Assembly (NCBI RefSeq): GCF_000014285.2
Contig: NC_008343.2
Coordinates: forward strand, 1,762,501-1,826,500
Reading direction: 5' to 3'
Length of the DNA stretch: 64,000 bases
Source of the DNA: Granulibacter bethesdensis CGDNIH1
GTDB taxonomy: Bacteria > Pseudomonadota > Alphaproteobacteria > Acetobacterales > Acetobacteraceae
The position numbers were made by a program, and so were the translations under genes. This document shows positions 48,206-58,463 of this stretch, in pieces; positions within the stretch are counted from its first letter, which is position 1; every line of letters begins with the position of its first letter. The notes under the pieces were generated by a model, which had not been told where the DNA came from, ran no database searches, and saw nothing but the letters and a program-made list of their open reading frames with translations.

Positions 48206-48390
48206 AACGCAAACCCTTGATCCATCAGAAGGATGGGGTGTGCGGCCCGGGAAGGCAGAATGTCAAGCACGTTCACCCCCCGGCGAGGATACAGGCTGAA
48301 CCACAAGACAAACGCAACATCACCTTTAAAAAAATTTCCCCTATTTAAATAAACACATCAGTTATATATAATTAATCAATAGCTTAAATG

Positions 48391-48418
48391 TTGACAAAGT
48401 CAAAATATTCCATAAAAT
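48391..48418 (+). promoter_or_regulatory. Promoter of the Hint-domain gene
   Basis: TTGACA (48391-48396), 16 bases, then TAAAAT (48413-48418), in a very AT-rich stretch. The start codon is 64 bases downstream. Confidence 0.6.
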
Positions 48419-48481
48419 TAACTATCATTTTAATTTTGAAATTTCTAATAGACAGCCATTCATTTTTAAAAGTTTAAAATT

Positions 48482-50245
48482 ATGCTGGCATGGATCGGAT
48501 CGGATCTGTCCAATAATAACTGGAACACAGGCAAAAACTGGCAAGGAGGCAGCCCTCCCTGCTCTTATCAAAGTGCTGCATTTCAGAATGGAGCCACCGT
48601 TTTTCTCTCGAATAACCATAATATCGAAGGTCTTTTGATCTCCGGGACTGTTATGATGACTTCTGACGGGCATACTCTTTACAATGACAATGCCCGGCTG
48701 ACATTGGAAGGCGGATCAGTTCTGGTGCTGGATAACGTCCATCTGGTCACACAGACGACAACCATTTCCTCCGGTCAGGCCACCATCCGGCTTCAGGGTG
48801 CCCAACTGGAAATTGAGTGTGGCAGCTATATGCCGGCCACGCTGGATTTTCAGGATCGCCATAATGCGGATGGCAGCGTTTCCGGCAGTACGGTGATGAT
48901 CAGTTACGACGGCGCGAAAGCGAATATGTTCGCGTCGATCACCAACCTGACCACCCGTGATGCCATCATGTTGACCAACGCGTCCACACACGGCTCCCGG
49001 ATCTATCTTCAAGCCAACGGGGATGGAAGCTACTCCCTGATAGAGCAAGTGCCGGAATGGGGTGGACAGACCTCCATCCTGTGCAGGCACGTGACACTCG
49101 CCGCAGGGCTGACCGCCAGTGATTTCACCTCTCTCAACCAGAACGGGATACTGGCGCTGGTCTGCTTCCTGGGCGGCAGCATGATCAGCACACCGGAAGG
49201 CGAAAAACCGGTCGAAACCATCTGCCCGGGCCACACCATTCTCGCTTTCGAAAACAGCCAGTCTGTTGCACGGAAAGTCATCTGGTCAGGCGTTGCAACC
49301 GCACATGTGAATCAGGATCTGCCCGCTGACCAGGCCGGATATCCGGTGCGGATCAGAAAAGACGCTGTCAGCGATCATGTGCCGTATAAGGATATGCTGA
49401 TCACACCCGATCACTGCCTGTATCTGGACGGTTATTTCATCCCGGCCCGCCTGCTGGTGAACGGACGTACGATTTTTTATGATCGTTCTTTTACATCCTA
49501 TCAATGTTATCATATCGAAACAGAAAAACATGCGATCATCACCGCAGACGGGGTTCTGACAGAAACCTATCTGGATACCGGCAATCGCAGACAGTTCAGC
49601 CCCCTCAGCACAGAGCAGACCAGCGGGAACGTCACCTTGTTCGGAGGCCGGAAATCGAACTGGGCCGAGGATGCCGCTGCAAAACTGGCCGTGACACCCG
49701 ATCTCGTGGAGCCGGTGTTCCGCCGTATTGAGGCCCGCGCCAACGAATTTGCTCCGCCGGCCCGCCCCTCTACGACCACAGAGCGGCAGTTGCAGATCAA
49801 GACACAAGATGGCCAGATGCTCCGCCAGGTAAGGGAAATCAATGGCAGGGTGCTGTTTATGGTTCCTGCCGGGGTGAATGCCGTGCGTATTCTCTCCAAC
49901 GCCTCCCGTCCCTGTGACGTAACGGGGCCATTTCTGGATGATCGCCGCAACCTGGGTGTGTTGATCGGCGAAGCAGTCCTGTATGATTCAGGGATGACCC
50001 ACACCCTGAACGCCCATCTGGAGCACGAAGGGCTGGAGGGATGGCATAATCCCCCTCCCTATGAGGCCTCTACCGGGGCATGCTCCGGCCAACGCTGGAC
50101 CAACGGCAATGCGCTGCTGCCGCTTGGGAAACGTCAGGATGGGGCGATTGGTCTGTTATCATTACAGGTGCTGGCCGGAGGCCCCTATATCATCGCAACA
50201 CCGGCTGATGAAGACAGGCTAATCAATATTACCGGAACAGCCTGA
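48482..50245 (+). CDS. Surface-type protein with Hint (Hedgehog/intein) domain
   Basis: The protein has 587 residues. The N-terminus (MLAWIGSDLSNNNWNTGKNW) resembles the Trp-rich opening of autotransporter passengers, followed by a beta-rich region to about residue 220. A Hint_2-type domain begins at Cys228 (CFLGGSMISTPEGEKPVETI) and includes TPDHCLYLDG at 308-317 and an end near YLDTG at 367. The C-terminal 200 residues are a separate domain (VLFMVPAGVNAVRILSNASR). Hint domains can self-cleave at the Cys; family members in acetic acid bacteria are often fused to the repeats seen in the array here. No ribosome site is clear. Confidence 0.75.
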   Translation: MLAWIGSDLSNNNWNTGKNWQGGSPPCSYQSAAFQNGATVFLSNNHNIEGLLISGTVMMTSDGHTLYNDNARLTLEGGSVLVLDNVHLVTQTTTISSGQATIRLQGAQLEIECGSYMPATLDFQDRHNADGSVSGSTVMISYDGAKANMFASITNLTTRDAIMLTNASTHGSRIYLQANGDGSYSLIEQVPEWGGQTSILCRHVTLAAGLTASDFTSLNQNGILALVCFLGGSMISTPEGEKPVETICPGHTILAFENSQSVARKVIWSGVATAHVNQDLPADQAGYPVRIRKDAVSDHVPYKDMLITPDHCLYLDGYFIPARLLVNGRTIFYDRSFTSYQCYHIETEKHAIITADGVLTETYLDTGNRRQFSPLSTEQTSGNVTLFGGRKSNWAEDAAAKLAVTPDLVEPVFRRIEARANEFAPPARPSTTTERQLQIKTQDGQMLRQVREINGRVLFMVPAGVNAVRILSNASRPCDVTGPFLDDRRNLGVLIGEAVLYDSGMTHTLNAHLEHEGLEGWHNPPPYEASTGACSGQRWTNGNALLPLGKRQDGAIGLLSLQVLAGGPYIIATPADEDRLINITGTA

Positions 50246-50285
50246 CCACGCAGAGATCAGGACGGTCAGGAAGCGACCATACGCG

Positions 50286-51383
50286 CTACTGGCCATGTGA
50301 TACTGGCCATGTGAAATCCGGAATCGCCTGAGGGGCGGCCAGCAGATGCTCGGCCGCCCGTGCGGCCCTTTCGTATTCTATCTCCTCGGCTGATCGCGTG
50401 TCATACCAGGCCCATTGCGCCATGCGATAACGGGCCGCCTCCGCCAGTTCGGCATCCTCATGACTGCGCCAGAGCTGCATCAGTCGGTCTGCTTCCTGAT
50501 GGTTGCCACCGGCACGGGCGATCTCCCCCGCCACGACATCCTGCGCGAAGGCATCGTCCGGAGCCAGTGCTCTGGCCCGATCGAGCGCGGCCGAGGCCGC
50601 TTTCAGCCAGCATTTCGTACAAAGACCACGCGCCAGTTCCAGCCAGAAAACCGGACTTTTCCGCCGCCCCTGCCGGAAAGCCCGACGAAAAGCCGCACGG
50701 TCAAATCGGCCCAGCACGAGATTCATCGCCAGCATCGGCAGCACCCTCGCCTGCTGAAGCGCGCGGAACATGTGATGCCCGCAGAACCGCAATGGCAGCG
50801 GGGTCAGGTCATGATACATCAGGATGGCCCGCACATGCGGCCGGTCCTCGCTATCCGGGTCGTAAATAATAGTACCGCGCTGCAACCGACCGATCAGCCG
50901 CATCCGGTCCTGACGAAAAGCAATCCCTTCCGCCTCCCGCCGCCAACGCCAGTCCTGCGGCATCAGCGCCGGATCAATGGAGAATTGGGGGGCCACCGCC
51001 ACCAGATCATCCAGCGCCAGACTTTCCGCGAAATTGATGGCCGCATAGCCGCCCATGCTGCCGCCATATCCGACCCGGCGTCGCCCCTTCGTTTCTGCCA
51101 GCACGGCGTCGATCAGTTCAGTCATCTCATCCTGCTGATACCAGTCATTGGCAGCCGGTTTAATGGCGATGACATCCAGCCCGCGATGCGTAAAGAAAGT
51201 CTCTCCGGTGACGGGGGCCTCCATATCCGGCTGTGGCAACCAGGTTTCGAAAAACACAACGACCGGCCCATCCGGTACCAGCGCCTCCGCATCGGCAGAC
51301 AGAAAACGGGCCAGATAATGCGCACCGCGGAAAATCTCCCGGGCACTCCGATCCAATGAGGAAGCAGAAGAAGGCTGTGTCAT
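50286..51383 (-). CDS. Alpha/beta-hydrolase-type protein with helical C-terminus
   Basis: From ATG 51383 the protein has 365 residues and begins MTQPSSASSLDRSAREIFRG. A nucleophile elbow GYGGSMGGYAAINFA near residue 110 supplies Ser, and the earlier VVFFETWLPQP and later HHMFRALQQARVLPMLAMNL are consistent with an alpha/beta-hydrolase. The last 120 residues are TPR-like helices (LKAASAALDRARALAPDDAF). It resembles capsule/polysaccharide-linked hydrolase proteins only loosely. It follows infC on the same strand. Substrate is unknown. Confidence 0.55.
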   Translation of the reverse strand: MTQPSSASSLDRSAREIFRGAHYLARFLSADAEALVPDGPVVVFFETWLPQPDMEAPVTGETFFTHRGLDVIAIKPAANDWYQQDEMTELIDAVLAETKGRRRVGYGGSMGGYAAINFAESLALDDLVAVAPQFSIDPALMPQDWRWRREAEGIAFRQDRMRLIGRLQRGTIIYDPDSEDRPHVRAILMYHDLTPLPLRFCGHHMFRALQQARVLPMLAMNLVLGRFDRAAFRRAFRQGRRKSPVFWLELARGLCTKCWLKAASAALDRARALAPDDAFAQDVVAGEIARAGGNHQEADRLMQLWRSHEDAELAEAARYRMAQWAWYDTRSAEEIEYERAARAAEHLLAAPQAIPDFTWPVSHGQ

Positions 51384-51461
51384 ACGGCGATCATTGCCAA
51401 AGCCCCGATCCGGCGCAAGGCATGGCGCAAAGGATAGACACAAGTTATCCCCTCAACGCAG

Positions 51462-51494
51462 AACGCCCCCGGAAGAAAATCTTCCAGGGGCGTT
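51462..51494 (-). terminator. Stem-loop after infC
   Basis: AACGCCCCCGGAAGA pairs with TCTTCCAGGGGCGTT with one mismatch. It lies 34 bases after the infC stop. Few T residues follow, so it may be partial termination or an mRNA end. Confidence 0.45.
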
Positions 51495-51527
51495 ACGCAT
51501 CCATCACATCACGTCGAACCGGATGGC

Positions 51528-52064
51528 TCAGCGCGGCGCGAGCACCATAACCATCTGCCGGTTTTCCATTTTCGGCATCTGCTCGACCTTGGTTTCCGCG
51601 TCCAGCTCCTCACGGATACGCTGGAGCACGCGGGCACCGAGTTCCTGATGCGCCATTTCGCGACCGCGGAACCGAAGCGTCACCTTCACCTTGTCGCCTT
51701 CCGAGATAAAGCTGCGCATCGCCCGCATCTTCACCTGGTAGTCGTTTTCATCGATGTTGGGACGGACCTTGATTTCCTTGATCTCGATGACTTTCTGGCG
51801 CTTGCGGGCCTCGTTTTTCTTTTTCTGCTGTTCATATTTGAACTTGCCGTAGTCGAGGATCTTGACGACCGGCGGCTCGGCGTTCGGACTGATTTCCAGC
51901 AGATCGAGACCAACAGCATAGGCGCGGATCAGCGCGTCACGCGCGCTCATCACACCTTGCATCTCTCCATCCTGATCGATGAGGCGGACCTGCGGAACGC
52001 GGATTTCCTCATTTACACGGGGCCCGTCGCGATTAGGCGGTGCGGGCAAGGGCGGCCTGGCTAT
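51528..52064 (-). CDS. infC: Translation initiation factor IF-3, probable ATA start
   Basis: The protein has 178 residues if started at ATA 52064. IF-3 binds the 30S subunit and checks the initiator codon. The sequence carries [12 protein letters not shown], the conserved [36 protein letters not shown] and the C-terminal [22 protein letters not shown] lies six bases before the ATA, while a TTG five codons later has only a weak AGG. Noncanonical starts in infC (ATT, ATC or ATA) are known from other bacteria, where IF-3 represses its own synthesis. The frame upstream of ATA is otherwise open, so the start is inferred. Confidence 0.8.
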   Translation of the reverse strand: MARPPLPAPPNRDGPRVNEEIRVPQVRLIDQDGEMQGVMSARDALIRAYAVGLDLLEISPNAEPPVVKILDYGKFKYEQQKKKNEARKRQKVIEIKEIKVRPNIDENDYQVKMRAMRSFISEGDKVKVTLRFRGREMAHQELGARVLQRIREELDAETKVEQMPKMENRQMVMVLAPR

Positions 52065-52249
52065 GGATCTCTCCTGTATCTGTTATCACGAATGCCCCGC
52101 CGCCATGGCTGCCTGGAAAGCGACCGAAAGCAGACGGGATTTTGCAATGGCTCTATTTGCCCCTCAACCCGCCGATGATCAAGGGCAAAGACGGGAATGA
52201 CTGCCCAGCCCCTGCATCAGGACGACGATACTGCTTCCCTGACCTGGTC

Positions 52250-54178
52250 TTACTGCCGCAGATCGGGCGGCGTCGCCTCCGTAGCGAGGGCTGAGATTGC
52301 CTCGTCCAGCGCCATCACCTGCTGCTCCTGAGAACCGAGACGACGCAGCGCCACCTGACGCTGTTCGGCTTCACGCCGTCCCACCACCAGAATCACCGGC
52401 ACATGGGCCAGGCTGTGTTCACGAATCTTGGCATTGATCTTCTCGTTGCGCAGATCGGCCTCGGCCCAGGTGACGCCGGCGCGTTTCAGGGCCGTCACCA
52501 CCTCCATCGCATACGCGTTCGCGTCGGAGACGATCGGTGCCACCACCACCGGCACCGGTGCCAGCCAAAGAGGGAAGCGGCCCGCATATTGCTCGATCAG
52601 AATGCCGATGAAACGCTCGAAACTGCCCAGAATGGCCCGGTGCAGCATCACGGGGCGGCGGCGGGCGCCATCCTCGGCCACATATTCCGCGTTCAGACGC
52701 TCCGGCAGCACGTAATCCACCTGCAACGTGCCGCACTGCCAGTCCCGCCCGATGGCATCGCGCAGTACGAATTCCAGCTTCGGGCCATAGAACGCCCCCT
52801 CGCCCGGGTTCAGTTCGTATTCCACCCCGGCCAGACGGCAGGCTTCACGCAACTCGTGCTCGGCACGATCCCAGTCTTCATCCTTACCGGCGCGGCTCTC
52901 GGGACGATCGGCGAACTTCACGCGGAAACTGTCGAAGCCGAGGTCACGGTACACCGAGGCCAGCATCGCCACGAAATCCGCGGTTTCCTTGGCAATCTGC
53001 TCCGGCATGCAGAAAATATGCGCGTCGTCCTGTGTGAAGGAACGCACCCGCATGATCCCGTGCAGCGCACCGGACGGTTCGTAACGATGGCAGGCCCCGA
53101 ATTCCGCCATCCGCAATGGCAGTTCCTTATAGCTGCGCAGACCGTGACGGAAAATCTGCACATGGCACGGGCAGTTCATCGGCTTCAGGGCGAGGGTCTT
53201 TTCCTCATCCTCTACGGTGGCGATGAACATATGCTCCCGGTATTTGTCCCAGTGGCCCGAGTCTTCCCACAGGCTGCGATCAACCAGTTGCGGCGTGCGG
53301 ACTTCCTCATACCCCGCCTCGATCTGACGGCGGCGCATATAGTTTTCCAGCGCCCGATAAAGCCGCCAGCCTTTCTTGTGCCAGAAGATGGAGCCGACGG
53401 CCTCTTCCTGGATATGGAACAGATCCATCTCCTTACCCAGCCGGCGATGGTCGCGACGTTCGGCTTCCTCCAGTTGATGCAGATAGGCATCCAGCTCCTT
53501 CTGATCGCGCCATGCGGTGCCGTAGATGCGGCTGAGCATCGCGTTGCGGTGATCGCCACGCCAGTACGCACCCGCCACCTTCATCAGACGGAAAGCCGGA
53601 CCGATATCCCCGGTGCTGCGCATATGCGGGCCACGACACAGATCCAGCCACTCGCCCTGACGATACACCGTGATCGTCTCGGTATCCGGCAGATCCTGAA
53701 TCAATTGGGCCTTGTATTTTTCACCCTTGTCCTGAAAGAAACGGATCGCATCCTGACGGTCCCACACCTCGCGTTCAAACGGAGCGTTGCGGGCGATGAT
53801 CTCCCGCATTTTCGCTTCGATCGCAGGCAGGTCTTCCGGCGTGAACGGCTCGTTGCGGGCGAAATCGTAGTAGAAACCGTTCTCGATCGACGGGCCGATG
53901 GTTACCTGCGTGCCGGGGAACAGCTCCTGCACCGCCTCCGCCAGCACATGGGCGGCATCGTGGCGGATCATCTCCAGCGCGGCCTCGTCCTTACGAGTGA
54001 CGAACACCACCTGCGCATCAGCCGCGATGGCGCGGGACAGGTCCATCATCCGGCCGTCCACCTTCATTGCCAGAGCCGCGCGCGCCAGACCGGGACCGAT
54101 ATCGGCCGCGATCGTAGTGCCCGTCACCGGCGCATCATAGTGGCGCACGGAGCCGTCGGGCAGGGTGATCGCTGGCAT
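52250..54178 (-). CDS. thrS: Threonyl-tRNA synthetase
   Basis: The protein has 642 residues, the standard length. It charges tRNA-Thr with threonine. The order is an N-terminal TGS domain ([20 protein letters not shown]), the editing domain ([20 protein letters not shown], later [15 protein letters not shown]), the class II core ([20 protein letters not shown] and [15 protein letters not shown], motif 3 near [16 protein letters not shown]) and the anticodon domain. It lies upstream of infC with a 185-base gap and no other gene between, the classic thrS-infC order. Confidence 0.95.
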   Translation of the reverse strand: MPAITLPDGSVRHYDAPVTGTTIAADIGPGLARAALAMKVDGRMMDLSRAIAADAQVVFVTRKDEAALEMIRHDAAHVLAEAVQELFPGTQVTIGPSIENGFYYDFARNEPFTPEDLPAIEAKMREIIARNAPFEREVWDRQDAIRFFQDKGEKYKAQLIQDLPDTETITVYRQGEWLDLCRGPHMRSTGDIGPAFRLMKVAGAYWRGDHRNAMLSRIYGTAWRDQKELDAYLHQLEEAERRDHRRLGKEMDLFHIQEEAVGSIFWHKKGWRLYRALENYMRRRQIEAGYEEVRTPQLVDRSLWEDSGHWDKYREHMFIATVEDEEKTLALKPMNCPCHVQIFRHGLRSYKELPLRMAEFGACHRYEPSGALHGIMRVRSFTQDDAHIFCMPEQIAKETADFVAMLASVYRDLGFDSFRVKFADRPESRAGKDEDWDRAEHELREACRLAGVEYELNPGEGAFYGPKLEFVLRDAIGRDWQCGTLQVDYVLPERLNAEYVAEDGARRRPVMLHRAILGSFERFIGILIEQYAGRFPLWLAPVPVVVAPIVSDANAYAMEVVTALKRAGVTWAEADLRNEKINAKIREHSLAHVPVILVVGRREAEQRQVALRRLGSQEQQVMALDEAISALATEATPPDLRQ

Positions 54179-54455
54179 GATATACGGTATCCTGATGATA
54201 AAAAGTGAAGGCGCTGCACCTAAACGCAGCCGAACCGATTGTCCACCGCCATGGGGTCAGACCTGCCCTCCTTCTCCCCCTCCCCTCATCTTTTCCTTTG
54301 ACAGCAATGCGGGAGAAAGGGAGCAAGACAGCACCGGGAAAGCATGATTATCCTCAGCCTGTGAGGGTCGTATCTGCTGCCTTTTCTTTCCCTCAGCCGC
54401 CCCGAAAACACCCGGATCAACCGGGATACCATCCATCATAAGGGTTTCCTCCCCC

Positions 54456-55484
54456 ATGTCGTACCCTGTGTCTCACCATCATACTCGACCGCCTTATATC
54501 CGGGCTGCCGCTGCCGGGCTGTTGCTTGCGGCTGCTTTCTCCCTGTCTTCCACCGGCCCCGCCATAGCGGAGGATGGAGCCTCCACGCCGGAGCAGATCG
54601 TGAATGTCATGAATACCATGTGGGGCAAGCAGACCCCCGGCCAACGGGCCAATCATGCCAAGGGCCTGCTGGCGGAAGGCACGTTCACCCCCAGCCCTGA
54701 TGCGAAAAAGCTCAGCCGGGCAGGCATTTTCGCCGGCAAGACCATTCCCGTCACCGTACGCTTCTCAGACGCCACCGGCCTGCCTCATATCGCCGACGTC
54801 TCGCCGAATGCCAATCCGCACGGCATGGCCATCCGATTTCACGACAAGGGTCATACAGATGTCGATGTGATCACCAATTCCCTGCCCTTTTTCCCGGTCC
54901 GCACGCCGGAAGAATTTCTTCAATTGCTGACCGCGATTTCGAAGAGCAAGGATGCACCTCATCCGACCCCGGCCGAGCAGTTCATCGCCACCCACCCCAC
55001 CGTGGCCGGAGCAGTCGGCGCCCTCAAAACCCCGTCCAGCTTTGCGAGGGAAACATACAACGGTATCAACACCTTCATTTTCACCGATAGCGATGGCAAG
55101 AAACATCCATTCCGATTCAAAATCTCCCCGATCAGCGGCGCCCATCATCTGACGCAGCAGGAAGCCGAGAAACAGAAGCCGGATTTTCTGGTGGATGAGC
55201 TGCCGACGCGACTGAAAAAAGGCCCTGTCAAATTCGCCCTCTATGCCGTTCTGGCTGAAAAAGACGACGCGATCGACGATGGGTCAAAGCCCTTCCCCGC
55301 AGATCGCCGCCAGGTCCAGCTCGGCACGATCTCCATCAAAAACATCCCCGAGGATGCTGACAAACAGGCGGCCTCCATCCTGTTCCTGCCCGGCAATCTG
55401 GAAACCGGGATCGAAGCCTCCGCGGATCCGCTGATCGACGCGCGGAATGCCGCCTATGCGGTGTCCTTCTCACGTCGGCAGTAA
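54456..55484 (+). CDS. Periplasmic catalase-family haem protein, SrpA-like
   Basis: The protein has 342 residues. A signal peptide (AAAAGLLLAAAFSLSSTGPA) precedes a compact catalase-like fold of about 300 residues. RANHAKGLLAEGTFTP provides the expected His, VRFSDATGLPHIADVSPNAN and PHGMAIRFHDKGHTDVDVIT follow the catalase core, and PLIDARNAAYAVSFSRRQ ends it. SrpA-like proteins are small haem peroxidases exported by Sec. It would detoxify peroxides in the periplasm, complementing KatE. The gene is divergent from thrS. Confidence 0.85.
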   Translation: MSYPVSHHHTRPPYIRAAAAGLLLAAAFSLSSTGPAIAEDGASTPEQIVNVMNTMWGKQTPGQRANHAKGLLAEGTFTPSPDAKKLSRAGIFAGKTIPVTVRFSDATGLPHIADVSPNANPHGMAIRFHDKGHTDVDVITNSLPFFPVRTPEEFLQLLTAISKSKDAPHPTPAEQFIATHPTVAGAVGALKTPSSFARETYNGINTFIFTDSDGKKHPFRFKISPISGAHHLTQQEAEKQKPDFLVDELPTRLKKGPVKFALYAVLAEKDDAIDDGSKPFPADRRQVQLGTISIKNIPEDADKQAASILFLPGNLETGIEASADPLIDARNAAYAVSFSRRQ

Positions 55485-55496
55485 GCAATACATCAG

Positions 55497-55536
55497 GAGA
55501 AGCAGTGCACGAAAACCACAGCGTGCACTGCTTCTC
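55497..55536. terminator. Perfect hairpin after the SrpA-like gene
   Basis: A 15-base perfect stem (55497-55511 with 55522-55536) and 10-base loop 13 bases after the stop. No T-run follows. Confidence 0.55.
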
Positions 55537-55636
55537 AGCCAAAAACCATTCTTTCATCATACTGCCATTGAAGAATAAAGCGAAATAATACAAATATAAT
55601 TATATAATTTTTCTTTTTTAAGCCTAAGGTTAATCA

Positions 55637-58234
55637 ATGCCTTTTTCCGGCCTGCCGAATGATCCGCTGTTTCAGTATCAATGGTATCTGCAAAATACCG
55701 GACAGGCAGGGGGCACACCCGGGATCGATATTGATGTCACGCCGCTATGGTCCCTCTACACTGGCAAAGGGGTTCGTGTCGGTGTCATCGATGTCGGAAC
55801 CCAGCTCGATCATCCCGATCTGGTCCAAAATATCGACCCGACCGCTACGTGGGATGCCGCACAGGACAAACCGGGCGGTGGCCCGACCATTGCCGCGGAA
55901 AATCATGGCACTGCCGTCGCCGGTCTGATTGCCGCCGCCGCAAATAACGGGATTGGCGGAGTGGGAGTTGCCCCCGATGCCACGCTCGGCATCTATCACG
56001 AGGCAGAGGGAACAGTTCCCTATCCGGTCAATCCGCAGGAATTCTCGATTGCCTTCACGCATGCGCTGAACGACCGGATGGATGTGGTCAATGCCAGCTG
56101 GGGGGTCGGAACCCCGTTCGCGCCCTTCATGTCCGGGCTTCAGACACTGGCACAGCAGGGCCGCAACGGACTTGGCACCGTGATCGTGATGTCCAGCGGC
56201 GACAGCCGCGGCAGAGGCTCCAACGCCATCATGAACGCCACCAAGAATTCCCAATACGTGATCGCGGTCGGTGCCATCGACAATACCGGCGTCGTCGCCA
56301 GATATAGCACGCCTGGCGCCAGCCTGCTGATCACCGCGCCGGGCGGCTCTGCCACCAATCCCTCTGCCTCTACACCCGGTTCAGACATCGTCTCCACCGA
56401 TCGCACCGGTTCTGATGGGTATAACACCCTTGCCGGTGCTGCCGGAGATTATGTCTATAATTTCAACGGTACCTCTGCCTCCGCGCCGATTGTATCAGGC
56501 ATCGTGGCCCTGATGCTTCAGGCCAATCCCAACCTGAATTATCGTGATGTACAGCAGATTCTTGCCCAATCCGCACGCATCACCGATGCAGGCTCCGTCA
56601 AATGGTTCCAGACGCATTCGGCAGACTGGAATGGAGGAGGCCGTTTCTACAACGCCGATTACGGATTTGGTCTGGTCGATGCCCGCGCCGCTGTGCATCT
56701 GGCAGAAAGCTATCGGGGCCGCAGCGTCACCGGAACCGAGCAGACACTGACCGCTGCCTATCAGCCTGCAAGCCCGGTCGATATTGCACTCGATCCATCG
56801 GGTACAGCACCGACACGGATCAGCTTTACCATCAATAACGCCATTTCTGTTGAGCATATCAGCCTGAATCTGAACATGAATGTGCCGGATTCAGGCAATC
56901 TCCGCCTCGGTCTGACCTCGCCAGCCGGCACCACCGCGTTTCTGTTGGTGAACATTGCCGATATGCAGAATGTTCCTTGGAAACAAGGCGGTTTCACGCT
57001 GACCTCGCCCATATTCCAGGGAGAGCATGCGCAAGGCACCTGGACAATGAGCATCTGGGACAATGCCCATTTCTCAACCCCCACGACGCCCGATACGCTG
57101 ACCAGTGCGACACTGAGTGTAACAGGATCGCAGCCTGCCAGCCATGACATTGTCTACACGAATGACTTTCCGACTTTGGCCAGCCAGAGTGCAACCCGGC
57201 TGACCTTATCCAGCACGCAGCCAAACCCGGTTTTCAACGCCTCTGCTGTAAGCCTGCCGGTCAGCATCAGCATTCCCGTGCAGCGCTTTTCCATTGGGGG
57301 GACTTCGGCCTCCATCGCGCCTGCGACCACCTTGTCGGCACTTTATACTGGCGATGGCAATGATACGCTGGTCGGTGGCAGCAGCGCCATGACCTTCAAT
57401 CCCGGCTATGGCGATAATACGGTTCTGCTCGGCAATGCCAACAACATCGTCAACTCGGAGGGCAACGACACCATCACCGCAACACAGGGTGCGGCAACTG
57501 TGCGGGCCTCCGGTAATGCTATGGTATTCAACAATGCCGCCCAGCTGAATTTCGTCAGTTCTGCCGGAGCCAGCACCGTCATCGGTGGCAGCGGAGCCAT
57601 GAACGTCAATGGTGGAGCCGGCAAGCTCACCGTGTTCGGCGGCACCGGCGCCGATACCATCATCGGCAGCAGTACAGGTGGTAATCAGTTGATCGCCAAT
57701 GGCGCAGGCAGCGCTGTGTTCGCCAACGGGAATGGCAACATACTGCTTGGCAGCCAAACGGGTGCCGTGACGCTCGCAACGCAGGGGGCCAATAACACCG
57801 TGTTCGGGGGCATTGGCGGCGGCACCATCCTCAGCAACGGCACCAATGATCTGGTGGTAATGGATCAGGGCGCCACCACCCTGTTCGGTGGACAGAATGC
57901 CGCCATCTTCACCAACAGCGCCAATGCCAATATCGTCGGCGAAACAGGTTCCTATGCCGTCGGCTTCGGCAGCGGCACCAGCAACGCATGGGCCAGCGCC
58001 TCCACCGATCTGTTCCTCTTCGCCAACGGACAGGCCGGGGGCAATGTCACCATCAGCAATTTCCAGGGCGGGAAAGATTTCATCCAATTGCAGGGATATG
58101 GCGATAACGTGGTGCAGACCGTCCTCGCCGGTGCCCAGCAGACCGCATCCGGCCTGTCCCTGACGCTCAGTGATAATACCCACATCACCCTGCTCGGTGT
58201 CACCAGCCTCAATCAATACAGCTTTATGACCTGA
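55637..58234 (+). CDS. Secreted kexin-like S8 protease with RTX-like C-terminus
   Basis: The protein has 865 residues and no signal peptide or propeptide; it begins MPFSGLPNDPLFQYQWYLQN, directly in the catalytic domain. The triad is Asp52 (VIDVG), His90 (ENHGTAVAGL) and Ser280 (GTSASAPIVSG). A P-domain (about 380-500) follows, then a region with glycine-rich segments (GNDTLVGGSSAMTFNPGYGD). The last 75 residues, with LFLFANGQAGG and LSLTLSDNTHITLLGVTSLN, match the end of the array proteins in pattern (FANGQGG and LTDNTQITLVGV). This shared end implies a common, probably type I, export signal. It may process the array proteins; that is inference. Confidence 0.82.
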   Translation: MPFSGLPNDPLFQYQWYLQNTGQAGGTPGIDIDVTPLWSLYTGKGVRVGVIDVGTQLDHPDLVQNIDPTATWDAAQDKPGGGPTIAAENHGTAVAGLIAAAANNGIGGVGVAPDATLGIYHEAEGTVPYPVNPQEFSIAFTHALNDRMDVVNASWGVGTPFAPFMSGLQTLAQQGRNGLGTVIVMSSGDSRGRGSNAIMNATKNSQYVIAVGAIDNTGVVARYSTPGASLLITAPGGSATNPSASTPGSDIVSTDRTGSDGYNTLAGAAGDYVYNFNGTSASAPIVSGIVALMLQANPNLNYRDVQQILAQSARITDAGSVKWFQTHSADWNGGGRFYNADYGFGLVDARAAVHLAESYRGRSVTGTEQTLTAAYQPASPVDIALDPSGTAPTRISFTINNAISVEHISLNLNMNVPDSGNLRLGLTSPAGTTAFLLVNIADMQNVPWKQGGFTLTSPIFQGEHAQGTWTMSIWDNAHFSTPTTPDTLTSATLSVTGSQPASHDIVYTNDFPTLASQSATRLTLSSTQPNPVFNASAVSLPVSISIPVQRFSIGGTSASIAPATTLSALYTGDGNDTLVGGSSAMTFNPGYGDNTVLLGNANNIVNSEGNDTITATQGAATVRASGNAMVFNNAAQLNFVSSAGASTVIGGSGAMNVNGGAGKLTVFGGTGADTIIGSSTGGNQLIANGAGSAVFANGNGNILLGSQTGAVTLATQGANNTVFGGIGGGTILSNGTNDLVVMDQGATTLFGGQNAAIFTNSANANIVGETGSYAVGFGSGTSNAWASASTDLFLFANGQAGGNVTISNFQGGKDFIQLQGYGDNVVQTVLAGAQQTASGLSLTLSDNTHITLLGVTSLNQYSFMT

Positions 58235-58261
58235 AAAACTTACCCTCGCGGAATAACCAAC

Positions 58262-58295
58262 AGGCGGTGCACCAGCCGGGCACCGCCTTTTTTGT
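58262..58295 (+). terminator. Terminator after the S8 protease
   Basis: GGCGGTGC (58263-58270) pairs with GCACCGCC (58280-58287), followed by six T residues, 28 bases after the stop. Confidence 0.85.
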
Positions 58296-58379
58296 CATTA
58301 AAAATATATTTTATGCTTTTTAGGCTTTTTGCAGGGAACCCATCCCGGCAGCGCATTGGACATCAGACAAGAATTTAAC

Positions 58380-58394
58380 TAATCCTCATTCTCA
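58380..58394. promoter_or_regulatory. Fur-box-like site before feoA
   Basis: Minus reads TGAGAATGAGGATTA, matching the 7-1-7 TGATAATnATTATCA consensus at 10 of 14 positions. It lies 70 bases before feoA, fitting iron repression of the operon. Confidence 0.5.
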
Positions 58395-58463
58395 ACTTCT
58401 ACCCTCCTCCGGTCTGGATCGGGGCGGAAGGATCCCATGGCCACCGTGCCAAGGAGCTGACCC

